Source of the DNA: Bedellia somnulentella
Taxonomy: Eukaryota > Arthropoda > Insecta > Lepidoptera > Bedelliidae
Length of the DNA: 64,000 bases
NCBI GenBank assembly: GCA_963576735.1
Contig: OY755174.1
Location: forward strand, 7,130,001-7,194,000
Direction of reading: 5' to 3'
Under the pieces are notes generated by a model. That model was not told where the DNA came from and made no database searches. It saw nothing but the letters and a program-made list of their open reading frames with translations. The translations under genes and the position numbers were made by a program. This document shows, piece after piece, positions 1 to 10,600 of the stretch (positions are counted from its first letter, which is position 1; every line of letters starts with the position of its first letter).

Positions 1-61
1 TAGGAGTAAACAACCCTTATCACTACGGAGCATAAATAATTGTTATAAACCTATAATTATA

Positions 62-200
62 ACACCAGTAAAGCGTTAAGAAGACAAATTTCGCAACAGT
101 GGTTACTTGGCACCATAGCTCAGTTGGCAAAGCGACCAGGGCGTAGATCGGAATGTCGCGGTTTCAAATCCTGCTGGTAATTCTTCTTTCCTTGATTCAT
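62..200 (+). repeat. Diverged tRNA-headed repeat, family T2
   Basis: A tRNA-like head is visible: TAGCTCAGTTGGCAAAGCG (A-box region) and GGTTTCAAATCC (B-box region). The flanking bases (AATTTCGCA upstream, TTCTTCTTTCC downstream) align with the two better-preserved copies at 40838-41005 and 48295-48466, which lie in the opposite orientation. The cloverleaf is damaged, so I call a SINE-type repeat and not a working tRNA gene. Confidence 0.55.
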
Positions 201-676
201 TAGTTGCTATAAACATATTCTTAGACCCACCGAATGTGTATGCAAAATATCATTAAAATCGGTTCAGTCGTTTCGGAAGAGTTTGGTGTCAAACACTGTG
301 GCACGTGAATTTCATATATTAGATTACGGTTTCGCTACCCATTTTAAGGAAGACAGCCGTGAATTATATTTACAAATGTTATTTCATGTTCTAAATAGCA
401 AATAAAATGAATTTGAATATAAAAATTTACATACAACTGCAGCGCAATAGATGTGACTTAAAGTCAAGTTTATTAAGATCAAAACTATAAATAGAATAAT
501 GATTTGATTACACATTAAGAAGCGAGACAACGTGTCAGTATCAGTCGAGGTTAATTAATATATAATTGACTATCCAATTATTTTATCGAAACGGAACCTT
601 CAAAACTCTCTTCTGTATTTATATAATATTCCTATTAATTAATATAATATCACTCATCGCTATATCTAAGTTAATA
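201..676. other. AT-rich stretch without recognisable gene
   Basis: A TATAAATA match lies at 486-493, but no start codon with a usable reading frame or splice donor follows it. I see no exon or element end here. Confidence 0.4.
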
Positions 677-875
677 TTACGGATTTAAAACCCAGAAATG
701 GGTAGCCAGAGGTTCCTAACCAAAACTTACTTAGCCACTTTTGGAAGTTTAGTTGGTAAAAAATCACAAAAAAAGGATGAATGATAATAAATCTTATGCC
801 AGATCGCCCAACACTTACTTAAATAAAAATGTCGCCTCGTAGGACATCCGCAGAAATAATTGGGTTGGTGCTGAT
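677..875 (-). repeat. Family A repeat, degraded copy
   Basis: The marks GGGTAGCCAGAG, CAGCCACTTTTGGAAGTT-like and ATCGCCCA of family A occur in the right order, but the TATG tail and the head are eroded. It is one of the oldest-looking copies. Confidence 0.6.
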
Positions 876-1034
876 ACAAATTCAGTAGTGAAATAAATAA
901 ATGTGATAGTAGAAGAATATCACACATATCAAGCCTTTCATAACATATTGGACTATACTACAAACATATAGCAATCACTGGTATAAAGTAGTTAAATTTA
1001 TTGAGAAAAGTACATATGCTATCATTTTATAAAA

Positions 1035-1185
1035 GTTAATCAAGCAACCTAGATGGCTTAGAAGTAACACACGCATTTAATACAGGCAAAATGTGAGTTC
1101 CAATCCTGAGAGGGACCAACAGCAATTTTAAGTGATGTGTATGATTAATTTATCAAGGTATTTAGGAGTGAAGGAAAACATAAGA
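1035..1185 (+). repeat. tRNA-headed SINE family T1, eroded 5' part
   Basis: GATGGCTTAGAAGTAAC and GAGTTCCAATCC mimic the A and B boxes of the full-length T1 copy at 36322-36680. They are followed by the T1 body signature near GATTAATTTATCA and GGAAAACAT. The copy is heavily diverged. Confidence 0.45.
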
Positions 1186-1211
1186 AGGAAAATGAGATTT
1201 GCTTACTCATG

Positions 1212-1386
1212 TACACTTTTGGAAGTTGTGTGAGAATAAAATTGTAAAACAAATATTTTTTTATGAGACCTCTAAAATCGTATCGCACAAAAATCACTTA
1301 AAAAGCCCCAATACTATGCCGCCTCTTACGAAGACCCACGGGAAGAAATGGGGTAGTGCTATTCTAAGCCGACACTAAACAGCTTA
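1212..1386 (-). repeat. Family A repeat, 3'-truncated
   Basis: Matches family A from CACTTTTGGAAGTTG to the head CTATTCTAAGCCGACACT. It lacks the TATG tail. It directly abuts the next copy head-to-tail. Confidence 0.7.
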
Positions 1387-1387
1387 T

Positions 1388-1637
1388 ACATACATACATA
1401 TACTCACGGCTATAAATCCCTAGTAGGGGTAGCCAGAGCTAAGGAGTCAGAAATTCCTCAGCCACTTTTGGAAGTTGCGTAGGGAAGCGATGGTAAAATA
1501 AAGGTTGTTGGTGATGGGTCTCATACAGCATCGCCCAAAAATCCCTTAAAAGCCCCAATACCGTTAGTCGCCTCTTACGTACACCCACCGGCTGAAATGG
1601 GGTCGTGTTATTCTAAGCCGGTACGAAACAGCTTATA
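1388..1637 (-). repeat. Family A repeat, nearly full length
   Basis: On the + strand the copy starts with a CATA microsatellite and TACTCACGGCTATAAATCCC, the reverse of the RTE-like tail. It ends with the head TTCTAAGCCGGTACGAAACAGC. Confidence 0.85.
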
Positions 1638-1639
1638 AA

Positions 1640-1790
1640 AATGGGAAAGCAGAAATGGGCCTACCCGTGAAAGTATTCTCCAAGGAAAACGTGGGTACTG
1701 TGAATACCAGGTGACCAAAATGCCACGAAATTTTCAGAACTATAAGTGCCTCAGCAAATGCTTTAGGGATTTATGGCATGACGTGAACGA
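1640..1790 (+). repeat. SINE family T1, 5'-truncated
   Basis: Carries the T1 body and tail: AAACGTGGGTACT, CAGGTGAC, TTCAGAACTATAAGT, then GCATGACGTGAACG in place of the tail GGCGTGAACG. It is diverged, and no tRNA head is present. Confidence 0.65.
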
Positions 1791-2362
1791 TTGAGTTTTG
1801 ACTTGACTTTGATAATTCCTTGCTGTCTACATGCTGTGAATTATCTCAAGGTCATTTTTGTTGATATTCGCTATTGATATGTACACTTTTAAGTATATGA
1901 ACAGTTTTGGGATTCCCAAGTCATTGAGTCATGATCTCACATGCTGATGGGAGGAGCACGAACATAGTTCTGCGAACTAATTTAATTGATGGCGGTTTAA
2001 AACAAAAACATGTTTTTTCTAATGTCCTTGCTATACGGTGTTGTAAATGTGTTATCTTTAAAGTACTATATTATGAGGAACGATTAGCTCTGAAAAATGA
2101 CCTCAGGTATAATTTGATTCCCGGGTGTACTCAACTTTTTGGACTTACCTACATTCAAATTGTAAAATACTCAATATTTGTAAAATTATAGCAGTCTTTA
2201 AAAAAATAGGAATACTCCATGCCTCAGAAGTCACGTAGAGCCCTCGGTCAGAGCTACTACATGATAGTAGTTTTAAGATTCTCGCAATCAGCTCTAGATC
2301 AGGTTGTCGGACTATGACAAAAAGCCATATTGAAAGTAATATAAACCTCAGAATTCCAAACT

Positions 2363-2677
2363 TAAACGTTCACGGAGTATATACCTAAAGGGGTTGGCAG
2401 AGGTACTAATACTTCTGAACATCACGTGACATTGCAACCTGGTGTTCAGATTACCCACGTTTTGCTAGGACAGTTTACTCACGTGATAGGGGGCAGGCCT
2501 ATAGCCGTTTTGTACGTGTACACTGTCACATGACAAAGTACAATTCAGCAAAGTGGGTATCCTCGCGTTGTTTTCCCTCGCCGTTAAAAACCATGATAAA
2601 TTAACCACACCTATGTGTTTAGAAAAGACAAATTGGTGTAGACCCGGGATTTGAACCCTCATCATCTACCAGTTACG
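2363..2677 (-). repeat. SINE family T1, nearly full length
   Basis: The reverse complement of the T1 consensus runs from the 3' tail (AACGTTCACGG, GGGGTTGGCAGAGG) through GATAGGGGGCAGGCCTAT to the B-box region GGGATTTGAACCC. The tRNA head is cut just past the B box. It lies about 45 bp upstream of the acceptor of the exon at 2723. Confidence 0.85.
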
Positions 2678-2722
2678 TTGCTCATATAAACATATTTTTA
2701 AATTATTTTTATTTAATTTCAG

Positions 2723-2921
2723 ACAGTGAGAAAATTAAATCTAATGGGGTAGGAGCATACGCCTACCAAGATTCAACAGGCAAAAGGTATGGCGGCACAG
2801 TTGACTTAAAAGATGGCAAAGTGGTTAAAAATGGAGATGAAGAAATACCACCGATAATTGAGGATACCTTTAATAATTTTTTCCCTCAATATTTTAGGAA
2901 TTTCGAGATCCTCCTTCAACA
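2723..2921 (+). CDS. Seroin-like gene, exon with GVGAYAYQD motif
   Basis: 199 nt, entered in phase 1 (two bases complete a split codon) and left after two bases of a Gln codon. It encodes 65 whole residues. Only this frame is open across the exon. Confidence 0.7.
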
Positions 2922-5159
2922 GTAAGACAACCATAGTTTGACTTAGCTTTTGGTGGAGGCTAAGCTTAAATACTAACAAATTCTAATGAATCAGTTTTAT
3001 ATACTATATTTTACGATGCTTTTTGCGATTACTGATTCCTTGAACTTACTTTCATTAGCAGTCTAATTTCAAATCTTAAATTTTAACCATATCCTACAAA
3101 CTATATTTCTTATTGCAAAATTATTAAATTATCTCATTAAATCAATAAATTGATAATTTAAAGATGTTGATGATACTAAATGTACGCATTTAACGTAAAA
3201 TTTACTCTTTTTATACGAATTAATTATATTAATTAATAATTTGGTTGAGGGTTTTTATATATTTGGTATCATTTCTTTTTTAATACAAATTGGTTCGCGT
3301 CTTTCTTCATGATCTTAATACGAGCATCTTATCATGAGCTAAAAATTCCTAGGTTTTGGCATAAATTTTACGTTAACTTGTTACATTGACTTAAGTGGTT
3401 GTACGAGTTTAATGTTTAATTTTCCAGAGTGTTTCCATTCAATTATGAAAACCAACAACTAGCACTAAACGCTGCAGGAAAAGCCTACGATTTGACAGCA
3501 AGCACTGATGAAAACAACTACGAACTTCCTTATGAGCCTCCCACTCCACAGTTCCTTGGTTTCAACCCTTTCCAGAACTTAGGACCAAATAGTGCATTTG
3601 CCTCAGCCTTTATAGGTCCTGGCTATCGTCATCAAGTTGCTAACATTCAGCCTGAAAACCCGGTAAGACATACGCCCGATTTCTGAATTGAGTATTCCAG
3701 CTGAGATCAACTTAAGTATCGTTCTGTCGCATTGAAATCTTAACAACTGAATGAGACAAAACGTTACTTAAGTCGTTCTCAGCTTGAATACTGAATTCAG
3801 AAATCGGCCGTATAGACATACATTGTGACGTTCCACGTATAACGGCACCTTATGGTGGGTTGAGTTATGAATAACCCTGTAATCTGCAACTCATGAGTTA
3901 TTCAAATCTAAAAAGAATATATTCGTACGATGTGTAGTTACAGAGGTATAATTTCTATAAAATGTTCTTTGAAGTCGTGCGCTTTCAAGAAAAGTAATTA
4001 GTACTATTCTCTAAAAATAAATATAAGAAAGTGGAGAAGACACCTTGTGTTTCAAGCTAGCAAAATAAAAAAATGTTTTTCAAAAATTTAACAACGCATC
4101 AAATATTTCTGAGACGTTAACAGCCGTAAGGTACCTTTTTACGTGGAAGGTTACCGTGCTTTATATAAGCTAAGACATAGCAGGGTCTTAGTGACTGTTC
4201 ACACTGCAAAAAGCATTAATTTTCCTATTAATATAGGTAGAAGGATAAAAAAACTTCATTAGATCACTAAAGTTTCACAAAATCCACAGCTGGTTTAATT
4301 GATATTTTTTTGGTATTTTGATGGTTTCCAAACATAATTTAAGTTTTTAAAATGCATCATACTACTGAATAGCTATAAAAATACATATTATTAAAGCTGT
4401 GTAGTGTCGGCTTAGAATAGCACTACCCCATTTCTTCGGGTGGGTGTACGTAAAAGGCGACTAACGGTATTGGGACTTTTAAGGGATTTTTGGGCGATGC
4501 GGTTGGAGACTCATCACCAAGAACCTTTATTTCACCATCTATTCCCCACGCACCTTCCAGAAGTGGCTGAGGAATTTCTAATACCTTAGCTCTGGCTACC
4601 CCTTTCTTGGGATTTATAGCCGTGAGTATATGTATGTATGTATGTATTATTAATTCTAAAAGTTTACAGGGCTTTCCACTCGTTTAGTTTATTGAAAAGG
4701 AAATACAGGTGAAAGGTTTAACTACCACTCCTTGTATATATAAATAACTAATTAATTACCTACTGCCGAATCAACCCAAAACAACACTGTAATTTTATTT
4801 AACCAATCGTAAGTCGTTATCAATATTAGATATACCTATGAGCAAAATGATTCTACAAATGAGCGATTTTGTGTAGAATATTACAAAATCAGCTTAGTAT
4901 TTGTTACCATTTCTCAAAATATATTCTATAGCAAGGACAAGTTTTGAAAAAATATCTATATTAATTTCAGGAAATGCCAAACATTGATATTTCATCTCGC
5001 AGTGGCTCCTCACAAGATGATGAAAATCCGCAATACCATAGTGTACACTCCTCATCATCCGTCGTCAGTTCTCAAAATATCGACGGCAAACATAAAACTG
5101 TAGCGATGACGGTGATAAATGACAATGGGAAAATTACCAAGTATTCAGCTTCTAATTAA
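2723..5159 (+). CDS. Seroin-like secreted silk protein, 3' three exons
   Basis: This is a split gene with three visible exons: 2723-2921, 3428-3662 and 4971-5159 (stop TAA). The acceptors are TTTAATTTCAG, TTTTCCAG and TTAATTTCAG; the donors are GTAAGA twice. Intron phases agree, and the joined frame stays open for 206 residues. The first exon begins GVGAYAYQDSTGKRYGG and then DGKVVKNGDEEIPP. The middle exon is rich in Pro, Asn and Phe. The last has a Ser-rich stretch, then NIDGKHKT and VINDNGKITKY. A short 'DG..NG.E' N-part, a proline/phenylalanine middle and a Ser-rich 'NDNGK' tail match the layout of seroins, small lepidopteran silk and cocoon proteins with protease-inhibitor and antimicrobial roles. 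The family call is from memory. The signal-peptide exon is missing: no suitable ATG with a phase-1 donor was found between 1 and 2722, so it probably lies upstream of the window. ATTAAA at 5183-5188 may serve as polyadenylation signal. Confidence 0.7.
3428..3662 (+). CDS. Seroin-like gene, Pro/Asn/Phe-rich exon
   Basis: 235 nt: one base completes the split Gln codon, then 78 whole codons, ending at CCG with donor GTAAGA. A hairpin MITE begins about ten bases after this donor. Confidence 0.75.
3672..3811 (+). mobile_element. Hairpin MITE, ACGCCCGATTTCTGAATT family, copy 1
   Basis: A self-complementary element of about 140 bp. The arms ACGCCCGATTTCTGAATTGA and the reverse of CAGAAATCGGCCGT flank a short spacer. 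Three further copies lie at 7834-7957, 59555-59660 and 62434-62565. It has no coding capacity, so a transposase in trans would be needed. The target duplication is unclear (AGACATA resembles both flanks). Confidence 0.75.
3812..4385. other. Intron sequence of the seroin-like gene
   Basis: Between the hairpin MITE and the family A copy I see only AT-rich single-copy-looking intron sequence and no exon signals. Confidence 0.4.
4395..4645 (+). repeat. Family A repeat, full length with TSD
   Basis: Starts GCTGTGTAGTGTCGGCTTAG and ends CCGTGAGTATATGTATG with a TATG microsatellite. The 9-bp sequence TATTATTAA occurs at 4386-4394 and 4645-4653, flanking the element, as expected for retroposition. 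It lies in the last intron of the seroin-like gene. Confidence 0.88.
4971..5159 (+). CDS. Seroin-like gene, terminal Ser-rich exon
   Basis: 189 nt, phase 0, 62 codons and a TAA stop. It holds the run SSSSVVSSQNIDGKHKT and the C-terminal VINDNGKITKYSASN, the most seroin-like part of the protein. Confidence 0.75.
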   Translation, partial: EMPNIDISSRSGSSQDDENPQYHSVHSSSSVVSSQNIDGKHKTVAMTVINDNGKITKYSASN

Positions 5160-6082
5160 GACTTTGTATAATTTTTTGGCTTATTAAATTGTGATGGTTT
5201 GTAATACGTTTTTTTTATTGAGAAGGCCTTTTCACATATAATGTTTTTAATATTTACGACGCCCTTTTTAAGTTGTTACAAAATCATCATCACCAACGAC
5301 AAAATATTATTCAATGATCCTTGATTTGATTGATTTTTAGGCTATACCTCTCTTTTTGGAACGATAGGTAGTGCACGGTGCAAAAGTGATAAAACAAAGA
5401 CTAAAATGTGAGGTTTATCGTTAAATGCCTCGTTTACCCTTAAGATCAAGTGTATTTAAATGGGTTGAAAGAGTTGATTAATATTGCTTGTACGTTTAAA
5501 AGAAAAGGAATGATGGTGAAGGACAAAACCAAGACTATGATTTTTGGGAGAGAGAAGTATGACAGAATATAATAGATTGTATGATGATATTAAAAACATT
5601 CCCCCTTTTATTTCATTCTCCTCCTCCTCCTTTCGGTGATTATATTTATATGAAATCTCTGTTGTCGAACCAGTTTTTGCCTCGATGATATTGTGACCCT
5701 GAGTGATTATAGGTGAATATTTCTGAATAATAAAAATAATGCCTTTTATAAGAAAAATAATGTACATTAAATTATTTAAAGCTCTCTCACCCGCATAATA
5801 TAATACTTACGGAAAGATATAGATAGTATAGATCATAGATACACAAGCCCATAAACGATTTTATCCCCACAGAGGGCCTCGAGTGCTACGAGTTCGCCTC
5901 GCTACTAGTAGACAAACGACTTCTTTAAACACTACTAGCTTTATTACCTAGCATACCATGAAACTTGGAATCATCTTTATTTTCGAATAAACAGGTTATT
6001 TTAGTTTGTAATATCGTTCCAAATTGGGTTAAATTATTGAAATCAAAATTGTGAGTTTATACCATGGTGGCATTTTAGGATG
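5160..6082. other. Region downstream of the seroin-like gene
   Basis: A plausible polyadenylation signal ATTAAA lies at 5183. Beyond that there is only AT-rich sequence and a short (CTC)n tract near 5617. Open frames here lack splice or codon support. Confidence 0.4.
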
Positions 6083-6097
6083 ATGTTTGTTGATATT

Positions 6098-6320
6098 ATA
6101 TAGCTGTGTAGTGTCGGCTTAGAATATCACTACCCCATTTCTGCCGGTGGGTGCACGTAAGAGGCGACTAGGGGCATTGGGGCGTTTAAGGGATATTTGG
6201 GCGATGCGGTTGGAAACCCATCACCCCACTCAACTTCCCACAGTGGCTGAGGAATTTCTAATTCCTTAGCTCTGGCTACCCCTTCCAGGGATTTATAGCC
6301 GTGAGTATATGTATGTATGT
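6098..6320 (+). repeat. Family A repeat, full length with 15-bp TSD
   Basis: Head GTGTAGTGTCGGCTTAG, tail CCGTGAGTATATGTATG. ATGTTTGTTGATATT occurs at 6083-6097 and again at 6321-6335. This exact 15-bp duplication is the clearest proof here that family A moves by target-primed retroposition. Confidence 0.92.
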
Positions 6321-6660
6321 ATGTTTGTTGATATTCTTAGCCAAATCAACACAGCTCTGTTATCTGCTAGGTAATAAAAGTTTCTTTCCCAAGCCACTTA
6401 ATAAATATATCTTATGTTTACTTAATTTAAACGTAGTAACGTATGTTAGTTGTTTTATTGTTTGAGATGAGTCATATAACTGACATAATCGTGAACCAAC
6501 TCACGATTTTCCTCTAAGATAAGTTTTTTATCGGCACCATGCAATCTGCAATTACTTCGAAGCTTACATTACGATCATTATTAAATAGTTGTTCAAACCG
6601 GACATAATTCCACTTATATTTTGTGATATTAAAATCAAAACATATAGAGCAGCGTGGTTG

Positions 6661-6739
6661 ATACAAAATAAGTCTTAGGTTTCGATATGGTCGAACTGAG
6701 GCAGTTCGACCATATCGAAACCTAAGACTTATTTTGTAT
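6661..6739. repeat. Perfect 38-bp inverted repeat with 3-nt loop
   Basis: Positions 6661-6698 are the exact reverse complement of 6702-6739; the loop is AGG. No mismatch occurs in 38 bp. It has no family relatives that I can see in the window. Confidence 0.9.
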
Positions 6740-6944
6740 GGTCTAACTTTTGTGTCACGACCCCGAAATAAAAGTTTATATTTTCAGGGAAACAGTTTTC
6801 GCAAGCTGAATCACCTGATTATAAAAATATTTGTGCATCGGAGGGCACGTTTTAGATGGTGTGAAAATTACACATGATGATGAAATGTATTAGTCCTTTA
6901 GGTGTATGTGGCAAGAACAGTAAGTTTGAAGCTTAGTTGAAAAG

Positions 6945-7003
6945 GTCTAATTCCAGTTACTACTTTTTGGGATTTGTAGACATGAATATGTATGTATGTA
7001 TGT
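6945..7003 (+). repeat. Family A repeat, 3' fragment
   Basis: Only the tail survives: TTTTTGGGATTTGTAGACAT followed by GAATATGTATGTATG. Confidence 0.55.
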
Positions 7004-7170
7004 TCAAAAGATACCAAATCTCTTATTTTTACTTTATATTCTTATTAGTATTGGGAGACGAAACTATTTAAAATTACTTTACTATTAAATTACTATATAA
7101 AAGCTAGTGTAATTATGTAAAACAATGATAGTTTTTTCTATTATTTAATGTAAATATTCATCAGTCTTAA

Positions 7171-7685
7171 TCAGTCTAATTTAGCTAGTTTACCATCAAT
7201 TTTAATTTTTGGTGTTGTCGTTGTATGCCATGGATTATTTCTCGGCTGATTATTACCACAAGGAGTTTGCGCTTTGACTTCTCGAGTTAATTCAAGGCAT
7301 CTTTTGCAATAAAACTCTTTCATATGTTCTTCATTTGTTTTGTGCTGAATATATACCTTTTCAGGGTAAAAGGCATCGTTCGGCATATTTCTTCGTGCAT
7401 AATTATTTGAATTATCTGAGTCCCACCAGTTAATATTATTAAATATTCCCGATGGCTTCCATTGTCCATAGGTTATTACAGTGTTAGGGTAAACGTCGAA
7501 ATCGTCCCTCATATTTCTGTTATCGAGCACAGAATTGGGGTAAAAAGAGTTTTTTCTGTTCCTACTATCAGGTGTGCGAATTATCGTTGATTCAACTGCC
7601 TTATATCCATTTACCACTGGGACCTCATCGTCACTCGTTTTTCTAGTCCTGGGGGCCGTTGTACTGGATCTTGGATGACCATCAT
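7171..7685 (-). CDS. Secreted-protein gene, exon 3 (terminal)
   Basis: 515 nt: two bases complete the split Asn codon, then 170 codons and TGA. The frame stays open upstream of the acceptor only because it runs into the adjacent LINE tail. The true 5' edge is the acceptor TTTTACAG at 7693-7686. Confidence 0.85.
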
Positions 7686-10600
7686 CTGTAAAACGTATTC
7701 TTCTGTTTTTTACATACATACACATACTTACGCCATCAGTTCCCATTGGGATAGGCAGAGACTGTCGATCGCCACTTTATACGATCCTGGCAAAGCTCTC
7801 TAGCTTCATTTTTACATCCATCATGTTTCTTTAACGCCCGATTTCTGAATTAAGTATTCAAGCTGAGAACGACTTAAGTATCGTTTTGTCTCAATGCGAC
7901 AGAACGATACTTAAGTTGTTCTCAGCTGGAATACTCAATTCAGAAATCGGTCGTTAATCTATTTAATTTATACCAAGTTAATTCCAGATCATTACTGACG
8001 GTCCACAAAATACGTATATTAATTCAAAGTATGTATTTCTTTACAAAATATTTAAAAATATGTGTATCGCTACAATTACACATACATACACTCACGGACA
8101 AAAATAACAAAACGGGATAGCCCAGAGCTTCACAGCTGGAAACTCCTCAGGTACATTTGGAAGTCGACAAGTTTGTAGAAATAAAACTTCGTCGGTGATG
8201 GGTCTCCAACTGCATCTCTCAAAAACCACTCAAAAAATCCATACCCTTAGTCGTTTCTTACGACATCCGTGGATAGAAAGGGGTAGTGACATTCTAAGCC
8301 GGCACTTCACGGCAAATGAATTGGTTAGTTTAATTATACATAGGTACGATATTTTGATTTATTTTTAAATGTTGGGTACTTGTGTATTTGTCTATGATTA
8401 ATTTCTATGGTTCTGTAAAAAGAATGACAGTCGCAATAAACGAGTGAAGCAAACAAGCACGTGTTTCCTTTGCTCTCACCTGCCATCCGAAAATCGACGT
8501 TATCCTAGTGACCATAAAGTTGGTCCTTCGAGCCGGATATTATTGGAAAAGCGAATTAATTAAATAATTATAATTTTGGATTTTATTACGGTGTAATATG
8601 AATAGTAGTGAGTGAATTAAAGATTTCAAAGATTGAGACATTTGCTTTAAGTACGTATTAGTGATAACATAGTGATTATCTTCATTGTAAGCTAATTGTA
8701 GTTTTTTACTTACAATAATGGAAGATATCGAGAAGAAAATGTCAGTTTTATATGATGCAATGGATAAGTTGGAGAAATCGTATAAAAACTATAAGAAATC
8801 ACCGAAGGAGAGAATTGGTATCGGATACTTAGAAACAAGATTAGAAGCTTTAGAAACATGTTGGTGTCAGTTTAAAAAGAATAACGAGAATTTAGTTATT
8901 TTCGTTAAAAGAGTTGATCAAAAAACATTGCCGTATTTTGCAGAGAATATTTACGAGAAGTTTGAGGAATATTATTATATGTATAAAGGCGAAATGAAGA
9001 CAGCTTTGAGAAACCTTATGCCTATACTACCGTCATCTAACCCTAGTACCAGTGTGGAAGTACCCCCAGATACTAAGAATAGTTCGTCAAAAGGTGGTTA
9101 TGATGTAAAGTTACCCCGAATCTCATTGCCAGTGTTTTCGGGAGACTACACACAGTGGGCTTCATTTCACGATCTATTTATCGCTTTAATACATAACAAT
9201 GAGACCTTAGAAAACGTTCAGAAATTGCACTATCTTAAAAGTAGTTTGAGTGGAGACGCAGAGGTTTTGTTACGTCAGTTTTCGATCACGGGAAATAACT
9301 ATTATGAAGCTTGGTCAGTACTAAAACGACGCTATAATAATAAAAGGTACATAGCTAATTGTTTGTTTAAAAGGTTCTTTGCACAAAAGGCACTGGCTCA
9401 AGAGACATCTTATAACTTACGTCAGCTGTTAGACACTTCCATTGAATGCCTAAACGCATTAAATAATTTGGGTTTACCTGTGTCGCAATGGGACGCTATC
9501 GTGAGTTATATTATCGTATCGAAACTTGACCCTGAAACTCGAAAACAATGGGAAGATACTATAAGTGGAGATGAGACAGATGACTTACCGGCGTTTACGA
9601 GATTAAAGTTGTTCCTTGAGACCCGTTTCCGAACTTTAGAGATGGTTGAACCTTTAAATAAAAATTATGGACCACAAGTTAAAACAAAAACTTTTCACAC
9701 CATAACTGACAATGAAAATGATATACATTGCGCGTTCTGTAAGGAGAAACATTATATTTTCAACTGCAAAGAGTTTCTGAAGCAAACCACTGACGACAGA
9801 TGTAAGTACGTACAAAATAATAAACGATGTTTTAACTGCCTAATGCCCAATCATATGGCATTCAGGTGTAAAAACAATACATCGTGCAAAATATGCAAAA
9901 GAAGACATCATACCATATTACATCAGGATAACAAACGACAAGCAGGTGATGAGACGCGACTCATGAGAGAGATGAGAGACAACATTAACAACAAAGAGGA
10001 GATAACTACGCATATAGCTAGAGACAACGAGCCTGGTCAAACTGTACTGTTGGCAACAGCCCTGGTGGAGGTGACTTCGAGAACAGGACAAACGCACGTC
10101 GTTCGTGACTACAAGAGTCGTCGAGTTTCTTGGTTTGCATAAAACCAGTATCAACGGAGCTGTGACGGGAGTGGGTGAGATGCACAATCTAGTTATAAAA
10201 CAAATGGTTCAGTTAGAAATTAAATCGAGATGTAATACACTTTTTTCTACTGTTTTAGATGCATATGTATTAAAATCACTGACTCGTATGTTACCAGTTA
10301 GAGAAGTTCGAGGTTTCAATTGGCCTCAACTTGATACAATGGAGTTAGCCGACCCTACATTCAATAAACCAGGTCGGATTGATATCCTTCTTGGAGCCGA
10401 CATTTTTAGTAGAATCATAGACTCGGGTTTACTGAGGGGACCTGGTGAGGTCATTGCACAGTATACACACCTGGGGTGGGTTTTATCAGGGAAAACACGG
10501 TCACACAATACTAACTCCAATAACATTATAAGCCTACATATTTATAGGAATGAAGAAGATAACAATTTTCTCAAAAGATTTTGGGAGATGGAAACTGTAA

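Noticed and set aside
110..185. tRNA gene near the window start
   Set aside because: A and B boxes are present, but the acceptor and anticodon stems do not pair, and the flanks match the T2 repeat copies, so it is a SINE-type relic.
486..548. TATA box and first exon of the seroin-like gene
   Set aside because: TATAAATA is present, but TCAGT lies 46 bp away, too far. No ATG with a signal peptide and a phase-1 donor follows before 2723.
1931..2191. 86-codon open frame before the seroin-like exons
   Set aside because: No acceptor or donor gives the phase needed by the exon at 2723, and the predicted peptide has no signal sequence or known motif.
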